Shown here: in pieces, positions 1 to 7,819 of the stretch
How positions within the stretch are numbered: the stretch's first letter is position 1
Layout of the letters: each line of letters opens with the position of its first letter
NCBI GenBank assembly: GCA_024401945.1
Contig: JAKSKC010000005.1
Coordinates: 1 to 34,245 of the forward strand
From: Bacteroidales bacterium
GTDB lineage: Bacteria > Bacteroidota > Bacteroidia > Bacteroidales > UBA932
Direction of reading: 5' to 3'
Length of the DNA stretch: 34,245 nt
Notes under the pieces: generated by a model
What the model saw: only the letters and a program-made list of their open reading frames with translations
What the model was told of the DNA's origin: nothing
The model's database searches: none
Program-made: the position numbers and the translations under genes

Positions 1-2
1 CG

Positions 3-1109
3 TTCGCAGAGGGAAATTACCTCCGTGCAGCGAAGGTTTTCGGCAGCGCGATGGTTTCCGATTCAGTTTATGTAAAGCATATGCTGTTCCAGGGTTCGGA
101 TGCTGCGAATCTTGCTGACAGCCTTCTCAACGTGCTTCGTCACGGTGGAGATTTCTCATCTCTCGCAGCCCTTTATTCAGACGACAAGAATTCAGCTGTT
201 GACGGACAGTTCGGAAACCTCGGTTGGATGACCCAGACATACATCCTTCCTGGATTCGAGTCCATCATCACTGCAAAGATAGGTGAGCCTTATGTTCTCG
301 AGACACGCTACGGCACCCATATCGTTGAGGTTGTAAAGGCCACCAAGCCTGTCCTCAAGAAGCAGGTTGCCATTCTCGAGAAGAGCACAATCGCCAGCAA
401 TGAGACCTACAATACATTCTATTCACAGGCCAACAGCTTCGCAACACTTGCGAACGGAAAACTGGAAGGTTTCCGCAAGGCAGCCGATTCACTCAAGGTT
501 TATGTCCATCCTGTGGACGGCGTGACAGAGTCAACATCCAACTACGGTCCTATCGATCAGGCCAAGGAGGTTACACGCTGGGCTTTCGATGCAAAGAAGG
601 GTTCTGTTTCAAACGTCATCAAGGTCAACAACAACTACTTCTTCGTTGCAGCTTTGCGTGAGATCCACAAGGAAGGCATTACCCCGCTTGAGGATATGAG
701 CCAGGCTATAGAGAGGGTTCTTTACGCAAAGGCAGTGGCCCAGAAGGAGAACGAGTCCGTGAAGGAGAAGATCCAGGGACTCGGGTCACTCGAGGAGATT
801 GCAACGGCTCTCAACACTACGGTAAGCACAGACCAGTCAATTGTCGCTTCAGCTATGGGATCAGCAACCACCGATCCTGCCCTTGCCGGAGCAGTATCAG
901 TTTCCAAGGAAGGAAAGATCTGCGGTCCTGTTTCAGGTTCAATGGGAACATACGTATTCGTAGTGAACGGACACGATACAGCTGCCTTCTACACTGAGAG
1001 TGATGCGAAATCACTCGCACAGCGCAAGGGCCAGTATGTTGCACAGCAGATTGTTCCTGTAATGATGATGGACAACGACGTTGTAGACAACAGAGCAAGG
1101 TTCTTCTAG
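3..1109 (+). CDS. Periplasmic peptidyl-prolyl isomerase, PpiD/SurA type (5'-truncated)
   Basis: The reading frame is open to the left edge (first full codon at base 3) and 368 codons are present, so this is the C-terminal part of a larger protein; the ATG at 51 is internal. Near the visible start is a parvulin (rotamase) domain: VKHMLF, then DFSSLAALYSDD, then GNLGWM and a closing GTHIVEVV, about residues 20-110 of the fragment. The rest resembles the C-terminal repeats of Bacteroidota PpiD-like proteins, with a second degenerate rotamase-like stretch. By family such proteins are anchored to the inner membrane and help fold outer-membrane proteins in the periplasm. It converges with the next gene with a 4-bp stop overlap. 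The family call is firm; PpiD versus SurA cannot be decided without the N-terminus. Confidence 0.85.
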   Translation, partial: FAEGNYLRAAKVFGSAMVSDSVYVKHMLFQGSDAANLADSLLNVLRHGGDFSSLAALYSDDKNSAVDGQFGNLGWMTQTYILPGFESIITAKIGEPYVLETRYGTHIVEVVKATKPVLKKQVAILEKSTIASNETYNTFYSQANSFATLANGKLEGFRKAADSLKVYVHPVDGVTESTSNYGPIDQAKEVTRWAFDAKKGSVSNVIKVNNNYFFVAALREIHKEGITPLEDMSQAIERVLYAKAVAQKENESVKEKIQGLGSLEEIATALNTTVSTDQSIVASAMGSATTDPALAGAVSVSKEGKICGPVSGSMGTYVFVVNGHDTAAFYTESDAKSLAQRKGQYVAQQIVPVMMMDNDVVDNRARFF

Positions 1110-1978
1110 TAGAAAAGATTTATAATGACAGGGTAGTGATCGCTTAATCCTCCCTGATAGAAAGGCCCCGAAGAAGTTCTTCGGGGCTTTTCGCCTCCAA
1201 ATGTCCTGTCCTTCACGGTAATTGCGGGATCCATGAAAACCCTCATCGAGGCATTGACAGTATCGGTGACAAAGCATCTGTCAATCAATTCCCATTTTCC
1301 GTTGAAGCGTATACTTCCCTTCCCCTGTTCCTTGAGAGGAATGCCGAGATCCCTGAGTCCGCTAAGAATTTCCCCCGGTTCTTCGTTGAAATCTCCCATC
1401 GACAGGAAAATACCGCCGGAAGAGGACAGGGAATCCCTTATCTGCAGCATTCTTTCCATAGCCGCCTTCCTTCCGTATCCTGAACTGTTTCCTCCGTATT
1501 TGGACGGATGGTGATTGATGAGGACGTTTATCCTCACACTGTCCGACGTCATGAAACAGGCAAGAAGAATATCCCTTGTAGGCATTATCGCTCCTGTACT
1601 GTCAGTAATATGACAGGGTTTGGACGAGATAAGCCTCAGTCTGTCCCTTCTGAAAAGGAGGGCGCAGTCGATGCCCCTGTGATCCGGAGAATCGAAATGG
1701 ATGGGACTGTAATCGGTTTTCCTAAGCACTGTGGAATAGATGATCTGTTTCAACGTGAAGGCGTTTTCCACTTCCGCGAAGCCGACTATATCCGGCAGGG
1801 CCCCTTCTTCGTCAGAGACCCTGAGGATTTCCTTGCATATCCCTTCACATTTGGCATAGAAATGACCCCGGCTCTGCTTGCCTTCCCTGAAATCGAAGAA
1901 ATTCTCCACGTTCCAGAACATCGCGACAATGCTTCCCGCTATGATGAACAAGTATCCTGACATATCGTAAAGATTCAT
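1106..1978 (-). CDS. Endonuclease/exonuclease/phosphatase (EEP) family protein
   Basis: The 290-residue protein carries the EEP metal-dependent phosphohydrolase landmarks in order: MFWNVENFFD near residues 20-29, VGFAEVEN with the metal-binding Glu, INHHPSKYGG, GDFNEEP, and a terminal SDHYP (279-283) with the catalytic His. The family includes nucleases, phospholipases and phosphatases; the substrate cannot be told from sequence. About 19 residues precede the core and include a short hydrophobic run (YLFIIAGSIVA), which could be a signal anchor. Met20 is an alternative start, which would make the protein cytosolic. No clear TAnnTTTG box was found upstream. It converges on the foldase gene and its 3' end contains the hairpin at 1165-1191. 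Confidence 0.85.
   Translation of the reverse strand: MNLYDMSGYLFIIAGSIVAMFWNVENFFDFREGKQSRGHFYAKCEGICKEILRVSDEEGALPDIVGFAEVENAFTLKQIIYSTVLRKTDYSPIHFDSPDHRGIDCALLFRRDRLRLISSKPCHITDSTGAIMPTRDILLACFMTSDSVRINVLINHHPSKYGGNSSGYGRKAAMERMLQIRDSLSSSGGIFLSMGDFNEEPGEILSGLRDLGIPLKEQGKGSIRFNGKWELIDRCFVTDTVNASMRVFMDPAITVKDRTFGGEKPRRTSSGPFYQGGLSDHYPVIINLFY
1165..1191 (+). terminator. Intrinsic terminator for the foldase gene, inside the convergent gene
   Basis: An almost perfect palindrome, arms GCCCCGAAGAA and TTCTTCGGGGC around one central base, is followed by TTTT and preceded by AAA. It starts 55 bp after the foldase stop and lies in the 3' part of the opposing EEP gene (about residues 264-271 there). 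The strong GC stem and T-run fit rho-independent termination of plus-strand transcription. The T-run is short, so strength is uncertain. Confidence 0.6.
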
Positions 1979-2028
1979 ATAAAGGACCTCATAGCGATAA
2001 AAAACAGAAGAATCTTCCCAATATTTCT

Positions 2029-2053
2029 TATATTTATAGACTAATTCGATTTG
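2029..2053 (+). promoter_or_regulatory. Possible ychF promoter (two imperfect -7 boxes)
   Basis: Two one-mismatch matches to TAnnTTTG lie just before ychF: TATATTTA at 2029-2036 and TCGATTTG at 2046-2053. The second ends 3 bp before the ATG and would give a leaderless message; the first would give a leader of about 15 nt. Neither is a perfect match, so the call is weak. Confidence 0.3.
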
Positions 2054-2055
2054 CT

Positions 2056-3156
2056 ATGTCATTAAAATGCGGTATAGTGGGACTTCCCAATGTGGGAAAG
2101 TCAACGTTGTTCAACTGTATAAGTTCAGGAAAGGCCCAGAGCGCCAATTTTCCTTTCTGCACAATAGAACCCAATCTCGGATCGACCAATGTGCCCGACA
2201 GGAGGCTGGAGGTGCTTTCGGATATCTGCAAGCCGCAGAGGACCATACCTGCAACCGTGGACATCGTGGATATCGCCGGACTTGTTAAGGGAGCCAGCAG
2301 GGGAGAAGGTCTCGGCAACCAGTTCCTTGCCAATATAAGGGAGTGTGATGCAATACTTCACGTGCTGCGCTGCTTCGATGACGGAAACGTTGTACACGTT
2401 GACGGAAGCGTGGATCCTGTAAGGGATAAGGAAGTGGTGGATACGGAACTCCAGATAAAGGACCTGGAGACCATCGAGGCCCGTCTGGTGAAGGCTGACA
2501 AGGCCGGTAAGGCGGGTGACAAGGAGGCCAGGAAGCTGGCAGACCTGCTTGTCCGCTACAAGGATGCGCTGGTGCAGGGAAAGCCTTGCAGAAGCGTAGC
2601 CTTCGTCAATGACGAGGAGGCCGAGATAGCGCGCAACCTGTTCCTTCTGACCAACAAACCGGTTATGTATGTGTGCAACGTGGACGACGCTTCCGCGTCG
2701 ACAGGAAACAAATATGTCGAGGCTGTGAAGAATGCGGTGAAGGATGAGAACGCGGAAATACTAGTGATAGCGGCAAGGACGGAGGCTGAGATAGCTGAGA
2801 TAGAGGACTATGATGACAGGCAGATGTTCCTTGAGGAAATGGGATTGAAGGAGTCGGGAGTTGTCCGTCTTATCCAGGCGGCCTACCATCTTCTCGGCCT
2901 TCAGACTTTCTTTACGGCCGGTTCTGACGAATGCAGGGCCTGGACAATCAGGATAGGGGACAAGGCTCCGAAGGCTGCGGGAGTCATACACACCGACTTC
3001 GAGAAGGGTTTCATCAGGGCGGAGGTCATCAAGTATGATGATTTCGTGAAATACAAAACCGAATCCGCTGTCAGGGCAGCCGGAAGGATGGGAGTCGAAG
3101 GAAAGGATTATATCGTTCAGGACGGGGATATAATGCATTTCCTCTTCAATGTTTAA
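2056..3156 (+). CDS. ychF: Redox-regulated ATPase YchF (OLA1 family)
   Basis: At 366 residues this matches YchF length. It starts [17 protein letters not shown], with the P-loop at residues 9-17, which fixes the start by comparison with the near-invariant N-terminus of the family. It has [19 protein letters not shown] (switch II) and NVDD at 208-211 in place of the NKxD of true GTPases; this G4 change is the known reason YchF prefers ATP. The C-terminal TGS domain is visible around [12 protein letters not shown] and GFIRAEVI. YchF associates with ribosomes and stress responses in other bacteria. galK follows after 20 bp, so the two may be co-transcribed. Confidence 0.97.
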   Translation: MSLKCGIVGLPNVGKSTLFNCISSGKAQSANFPFCTIEPNLGSTNVPDRRLEVLSDICKPQRTIPATVDIVDIAGLVKGASRGEGLGNQFLANIRECDAILHVLRCFDDGNVVHVDGSVDPVRDKEVVDTELQIKDLETIEARLVKADKAGKAGDKEARKLADLLVRYKDALVQGKPCRSVAFVNDEEAEIARNLFLLTNKPVMYVCNVDDASASTGNKYVEAVKNAVKDENAEILVIAARTEAEIAEIEDYDDRQMFLEEMGLKESGVVRLIQAAYHLLGLQTFFTAGSDECRAWTIRIGDKAPKAAGVIHTDFEKGFIRAEVIKYDDFVKYKTESAVRAAGRMGVEGKDYIVQDGDIMHFLFNV

Positions 3157-3176
3157 CAAACAATCACATATGAGAT

Positions 3177-4322
3177 ATGAAAACTGAAATCGAACAGAAA
3201 TTCCAGGAAAAATTCGGCTGCAAGGGTATTATGTATGCGGCTGCCGGGCGTATCAACCTCATCGGAGAGCACACTGACTACAACGGAGGATATGTGTTCC
3301 CGGGAGCAATCGACAAGGGTATCATGGCTGCCGTAAAGCCTAACGGAACAGACAGGGTAAGACTCTTCTCAGTGGACTATGACGCTTATACCGAGTTCGG
3401 TCTGAAGGAGGAGGACAAACCATCCGAGGCCTGGGCCCGCTATGTGTTCGGAGTATGCCGTGAGATTATCAAGCGCGGCGGAAAGGTGGAGGGATTTGAT
3501 TCCGTATTCGCAGGGGACGTTCCTCTCGGAGCAGGTCTTTCTTCATCAGCAGCCCTTGAAAGCTGTTTTGCCTATGCGCTCAATGATCTGTTCAATGACA
3601 ATACCATTGACAAGTTCGAACTTGCAAAGATAGGCCAGTCAACAGAACACAACTACTGCGGGGTCAAATGCGGCATAATGGATCAGTTCGCATCCTGCTT
3701 CGGAAAGGCCGGATCTCTCATAAGGCTGAACTGCAAGACTTTGGAATACAAATATTTCCCATTCAATCCAAAGGGATACAAGCTCGTGCTTGTAGATTCC
3801 TGCGTGAAGCACGAACTGGCTTCCAGCGCATACAACAGGCGCAGGGAGTCCTGTGAGAACGCGGCTGCGGCCATCAGGAAGAACCATCCTGAGGTTGAGT
3901 TCCTAAGCGATGCGAAAAGGGTATGGCTCGACGAAGTACGTTCGGAGATTCCTCAGGAGGATTTCCTCAGGGCAGAGTACGTGATAGGCGAAGTGCAGAG
4001 GGTGCTTGACGTCTGCGATGCTCTCGAGAGGGATGATTACGAGACAGTGGGAGAAATGATGTACCAGACCCATTTCGGAATGAGCAGGCTTTACGAGGTG
4101 AGCTGCGAGGAACTCGACTGGCTCAACCGTCTTGCAAGGAAGATGGATGTCACAGGCTGCCGTGTTATGGGAGGAGGCTTCGGAGGATGCACCATCAACC
4201 TTGTAAAGGACGAACTCTACGAACCGTTCGTAACGGCTGCCAGGGAGCAGTTCGAGAAGAAATTCGGACACGCACCGAAGATATATGACGTGGTTATCAG
4301 CGACGGGGCCAGAAAGCTCTAG
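3177..4322 (+). CDS. galK: Galactokinase
   Basis: This GHMP kinase of 381 residues phosphorylates alpha-D-galactose at C1 with ATP, the first committed Leloir step. The galactokinase signature GRINLIGEHTDYN is at residues 24-36, the ATP loop PLGAGLSSSAA near 115-125, the CGIMDQF segment with the catalytic Asp near 168, and the third GHMP motif MGGGFGGC at 331-338. Sugar specificity is supported by the GEHTDYN signature. It follows ychF at 20 bp, and its stop lies 2 bp from the end of the convergent CpXC gene. galM lies in another operon at 10375 and a predicted alpha-galactosidase at 14055, so the galactose route is scattered over the window. Confidence 0.97.
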   Translation: MKTEIEQKFQEKFGCKGIMYAAAGRINLIGEHTDYNGGYVFPGAIDKGIMAAVKPNGTDRVRLFSVDYDAYTEFGLKEEDKPSEAWARYVFGVCREIIKRGGKVEGFDSVFAGDVPLGAGLSSSAALESCFAYALNDLFNDNTIDKFELAKIGQSTEHNYCGVKCGIMDQFASCFGKAGSLIRLNCKTLEYKYFPFNPKGYKLVLVDSCVKHELASSAYNRRRESCENAAAAIRKNHPEVEFLSDAKRVWLDEVRSEIPQEDFLRAEYVIGEVQRVLDVCDALERDDYETVGEMMYQTHFGMSRLYEVSCEELDWLNRLARKMDVTGCRVMGGGFGGCTINLVKDELYEPFVTAAREQFEKKFGHAPKIYDVVISDGARKL

Positions 4323-4324
4323 AA

Positions 4325-4918
4325 TCAGGCGAGATAATCGGAAAGCCAGGTCTGGTCAACTTTGACCAGGCCTTTTTTAGTGCTTTCAGCCATTTCCGGA
4401 TTCCTTGCCACTATTCCCGCACAGTCTTCATAGACGTTCAATCCTACGGAAATCATCTGCATTTCCCCGTTTTCAGGATAGGTAAGGATTATTTCGTTGT
4501 CCGCGCCGTCGAATCTGAAAAACTTGAGCTCCACTTTTTTACCAAGTTCCTGAGCCGTTATGAACTTGCACAGTTCCATCACGACGTCATCGAGTCCGGC
4601 ATCGAAAACCTTGATCTTTTCAATCAGGTCCCCGATCCTGTTCACGAGCCTGCCGGTGCTTCCTTCAGGAATCTCCGCCTTGAGATCACCTTTATAGCAA
4701 ACGATGAAAAGGTTCTCCGCCGGGTCGTGGTAAACCAACGGATTGTCAATGAGTTCCCTGTGGCCGCAGTGAGGGCAGGTTTTCATGAATATACTGCCGT
4801 TGATGACCATTTCCTTGAGTTCGTGATCTTCAGAGACATTGATGGATGAGTAGGCCCGGAAGCCATATTCTTCCGAACATACCGGACATTTTTCCTTGTA
4901 TTCTTCGCAGACAGCCAT
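4325..4918 (-). CDS. CpXC-domain zinc-knuckle protein
   Basis: The 197-residue protein has two C-P-x-C knuckles, CPVC at 11-14 and CPHC at 48-51, with the spacing of the CpXC domain, which presumably binds one zinc. The rest is an acidic alpha/beta region without a recognised catalytic motif and without signal peptide or membrane segment, so it is probably cytosolic. CpXC proteins have no settled function. It starts 2 bp after the stop of the large HExxH outer-membrane protein gene and is likely translated from the same message. Its 3' end carries the presumed galK terminator on the opposite strand. Confidence 0.8.
   Translation of the reverse strand: MAVCEEYKEKCPVCSEEYGFRAYSSINVSEDHELKEMVINGSIFMKTCPHCGHRELIDNPLVYHDPAENLFIVCYKGDLKAEIPEGSTGRLVNRIGDLIEKIKVFDAGLDDVVMELCKFITAQELGKKVELKFFRFDGADNEIILTYPENGEMQMISVGLNVYEDCAGIVARNPEMAESTKKGLVKVDQTWLSDYLA
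4348..4378 (+). terminator. Intrinsic terminator for galK, inside the convergent gene
   Basis: The arms AGGTCTGGTCAA and TTGACCAGGCCT pair over about 10-12 bp with one G-U, with CTGGTC and GACCAG enclosing an AACTTT loop, followed directly by six T residues. It begins 26 bp after the galK stop and occupies codons near the C-terminus of the minus-strand CpXC gene. The stem plus T-run is typical of a rho-independent terminator reading rightward. Confidence 0.75.
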
Positions 4919-4920
4919 TT

Positions 4921-7782
4921 TCAGAGGTCTATAGTAAATATAAGTCCCACATAGAATCTTTCCATTTTAGCCAGTTTGCTGATGCTGGCAAAGGAGGAAC
5001 CTCCCTTATATGCGGTTGTGACACCTATCCTTGTCGTATAAGGTATCCAGAGCAGGTTTTCCATTCTGACGGAAAGGTCTGCTCCCACGCTGTAGAGGTC
5101 GCCTCTGGCTTTTTTCCCGGAAGTGAAGAATGCATAGTCGTAATGGGCTGTGAATTCGAAATTCCGGATATATGCGACAGGGCAGAGGAAGGTCCAGTCG
5201 ACAGGCAGGAAAGGCAGGGAGTAGTCAATGGTGAATTTGTTCTGCCATTTGTATCTTCCCATCTGAAGTACGGCTATTTCCTCGAATCCCCTCGGAGCCG
5301 TGTTGGCGTAGGTGGTGCAGTATTTTCCGTTTCCGGTATGGACTTCGGAAAGTGCAGTCAGTTTGATTCCGTGAGTTCTGAGTATGCCCGGAAGATATCC
5401 GTAAAGGAAGGCGTAAGTGTTTCCGACATAGTGGTTTCTAAGTGAAGGATACTGGGAGTATCCGATTTCCAAACCGACTCCCAGTCTCGGATACATCGCC
5501 GATGGAGCCTGGTTTTCCATAATGTAACCTGTCAGGCTGGCGGAAATCCTGTTGTTGAAATGAAAGCTGGAGTCGGCATAGACAGGGGTGCTGGACAATG
5601 ACCAGTCCACTTCAGGGATGATTCCCATATTCAGGCCGTTCCTTCTGGTGCTCCAAGGAATATATGCCTTGACCAGTCCCGAACTTTTCTTTCCTATGTC
5701 GGCCTTTACTTCGAAGACAGGGTAAATGCCGCTGTAGTGCAGGTTGAGGTTCAGGTACGGCATGCATCTGTCCTTGGTATCGAGCCTTACAGCCGCCGAT
5801 CCGTAGAGATTACCGAGTTCGTTCTGAAAGAATCCGGTTGCGCCCAGTCCGGCGGCGGATGATATGGTTTGGAAGCTCTGCTTCATCACAGCGTCATAAT
5901 CCACGAACACAGGTGCCCAGGAGTGGAACTTGATGGCGTGTTTGAACTTTGAATATCTGGCGGGAGCGGATATTTCCGGATCGAAGTTTCCCGTATCCAG
6001 GCTTCCGAGTTCCTTTTCCTGCTCAGCGGTTTTCCCGGCAAGGAAGGATTCGAAGGAACGGGAAAGTCCGTCCACCGGAACATCAAGGTCGGATGGAGCC
6101 TTGTAGATGGCCTTCCTTTCGGCTCCTTCGGCTATGACGACGAGACTGTCGGTGCAGCAAGCCCAGGCGGAGATGCCGTAAGGGGTTGAACTTCTGCGGC
6201 TCAGGGCGCCTGTTCCAGGGTCAAGTGAATATAGTTCCTCCACACCGTCAGCGTCACAGATGAACATTATTTCCGAGCCGTTCGGACCTAGCTCATACAT
6301 AGAGGACTTGACAGGCTCCGTAACGGCCCTGAATCCGTCCGTAACATTATAGACGGCATTTCCTTCATCGGATATCCCTATGGCATAAATGTCATTTCCC
6401 GAGAAGCAGATGTCTGTCAGGGATATGCCGTCCGGGCATCTGTAACGGAATCTGACATCTCCGTTCGAAGGGTCCAGGAGAACTGCCGAACAACCTCCCC
6501 CGACAGGCAGTTCGATGGCCGCATAGACATCATTCCCGCATTTGACCTGAAAATATCTCGTGCCTCCGCGAAGGGTGTGTATCCTTCCGTCTCTGTCCAT
6601 ATATCTGACTATGGATGAAGATTTCATCTTCCACCTGAAATCGGTTGCGATTTCAGTCCAGACTATGCGCCCGTTCACAGGGTCGGCGCTAAGCGATGAG
6701 ACATCGGATGAGAAGGGATGCAGCCTTTTTTCATTGCCGCAGGAGTCGATGCGGACAAGTTCCGGACATCTGTCCAGTCCGCTCCTTATCGAATACAGCG
6801 ATTGATCCAGCCTGCACAGGGCCCTGTACGAGGTGTACAGCCTGAATTCCCTGCTTATCCTCCTCATATCCATCGAAGGACCCCTCCTTGCGTCAAGTTC
6901 CTTCCATTCGTTCCGGAGAGAGTCGCTTATGGCCTCGAAAACCTCCGTCATCTTCCCTTCATCCTTCTCCCTGAGAGTCTTGTTGAAGTTGAAGAAAGGA
7001 AGGACGTGCTCCTTTATCCTGCCGTAGTATCTGTTTATGAACAGAGGATCGTCATACAGCGCCCTTATTCCCGCTATGCGTATATATCCCGCCCTGTAGA
7101 AATCAGGGGTCCAGTATTTCTGTGAACCGTATCTCCAGCGCCACCAGTTCCTCATATCCCCGTTGTCGAAGGCGGCGTGGTAGTAACTTAGGAATTCGGC
7201 GCTCCTTCCCCTTCCCGACCCGGTAAGGGCCGTCTCAGCAAGAACGGCGTCCCCTTCCATGAATGACGGTCCCGGATACAGCGAAGCCCCGGCACCCGTC
7301 ATCATATCACCAAGCAGATATCTTCCGACGCGGAACAGCCCTTCGTGACCGAACTGCATCTGGGAGGCGTGCCGTGATTCGTGAATTGTCAGATAGTCGA
7401 TCCAGGGTACGGATATGCTGTGTCCCGTTTCCGGGACGGTGTTGAGTTCGATCCTTTTCGGAGCCCAGGAAACCAGACCGTTTGAGACGGAGGTCTGCAT
7501 ATGCAGGATCACCGGCATCTTTTTCTTCAGATTCTCCGTAGGCGTGTATCCTGCGCTGTTGCCGACAGCTGAATGGTATTTCTCAAGGGCTTTGGCATAT
7601 TCGAGTGCGAGTGAATCTCCGCAGGACGGATATATCACACGGTAGTGGGCGGTGGTTATCTCCTTCCATTGAAGCCGTCCGTCCTCATCGCCTCCTGGAT
7701 AGAACTGCGCTGATGCGCCGGATTCCAGCACGGTGAGAAGGCAGGAGATAATAAAAAATTTCAGCTTCACCCTATTGAACAT
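4921..7782 (-). CDS. Outer-membrane protein with HExxH metallopeptidase-like domain, propeller-like middle and beta-barrel
   Basis: The predicted 953-residue protein starts MFNRVKLKFFIISCLL, a signal peptide ending near GASAQ. An upstream in-frame ATG at 7800 would add six residues but lies upstream of the -7 box, so 7782 is chosen. Residues 134-138 read HESRH, an HExxH zinc motif, with a downstream EGD (Glu about 177) that could be the third ligand of a gluzincin. The middle (about 280-590) has repeated strand-rich blocks with an isoleucine-tyrosine-serine pattern and phrases such as LYSLDPGTG that resemble a WD40/TolB-like propeller. The last 350 or so residues alternate aromatic and polar strands and end FYVGLIFTIDL, as in an outer-membrane barrel. 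Peptidase activity is inferred only from the motif. CpXC follows at 2 bp. Confidence 0.8.
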   Translation of the reverse strand: MFNRVKLKFFIISCLLTVLESGASAQFYPGGDEDGRLQWKEITTAHYRVIYPSCGDSLALEYAKALEKYHSAVGNSAGYTPTENLKKKMPVILHMQTSVSNGLVSWAPKRIELNTVPETGHSISVPWIDYLTIHESRHASQMQFGHEGLFRVGRYLLGDMMTGAGASLYPGPSFMEGDAVLAETALTGSGRGRSAEFLSYYHAAFDNGDMRNWWRWRYGSQKYWTPDFYRAGYIRIAGIRALYDDPLFINRYYGRIKEHVLPFFNFNKTLREKDEGKMTEVFEAISDSLRNEWKELDARRGPSMDMRRISREFRLYTSYRALCRLDQSLYSIRSGLDRCPELVRIDSCGNEKRLHPFSSDVSSLSADPVNGRIVWTEIATDFRWKMKSSSIVRYMDRDGRIHTLRGGTRYFQVKCGNDVYAAIELPVGGGCSAVLLDPSNGDVRFRYRCPDGISLTDICFSGNDIYAIGISDEGNAVYNVTDGFRAVTEPVKSSMYELGPNGSEIMFICDADGVEELYSLDPGTGALSRRSSTPYGISAWACCTDSLVVIAEGAERKAIYKAPSDLDVPVDGLSRSFESFLAGKTAEQEKELGSLDTGNFDPEISAPARYSKFKHAIKFHSWAPVFVDYDAVMKQSFQTISSAAGLGATGFFQNELGNLYGSAAVRLDTKDRCMPYLNLNLHYSGIYPVFEVKADIGKKSSGLVKAYIPWSTRRNGLNMGIIPEVDWSLSSTPVYADSSFHFNNRISASLTGYIMENQAPSAMYPRLGVGLEIGYSQYPSLRNHYVGNTYAFLYGYLPGILRTHGIKLTALSEVHTGNGKYCTTYANTAPRGFEEIAVLQMGRYKWQNKFTIDYSLPFLPVDWTFLCPVAYIRNFEFTAHYDYAFFTSGKKARGDLYSVGADLSVRMENLLWIPYTTRIGVTTAYKGGSSFASISKLAKMERFYVGLIFTIDL

Positions 7783-7786
7783 AAGG

Positions 7787-7794
7787 CAAAAATA
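7787..7794 (-). promoter_or_regulatory. -7 promoter box for the HExxH outer-membrane protein operon
   Basis: On the minus strand this reads TATTTTTG, a perfect TAnnTTTG. Its last base is 5 nt upstream of the ATG at 7782, so transcription should start at about the start codon. This excludes the upstream ATG at 7800. A convincing -33 TTTG was not seen. Confidence 0.65.
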
Positions 7795-7806
7795 ACACAA
7801 TTTATC

Positions 7807-7814
7807 TATCTTTG
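7807..7814 (+). promoter_or_regulatory. -7 promoter box for the Na/Pi cotransporter operon
   Basis: TATCTTTG is a perfect match to TAnnTTTG and ends 6 nt before the ATG at 7820, so the message should be leaderless or carry a leader of 1-3 nt. The box lies back to back with the minus-strand -7 box at 7787-7794, only 12 bp apart, so the two polymerases would compete for overlapping DNA. Confidence 0.7.
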
Positions 7815-7819
7815 CGAAT

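Noticed and set aside
1508..1960. Plus-strand 150-codon frame opposite the EEP gene
   Set aside because: It is antisense to a gene with clear catalytic motifs and shows no family features.
7783..7800. Earlier ATG for the HExxH outer-membrane protein
   Set aside because: It lies upstream of the -7 box and would put MCYFCL before an already complete signal peptide.
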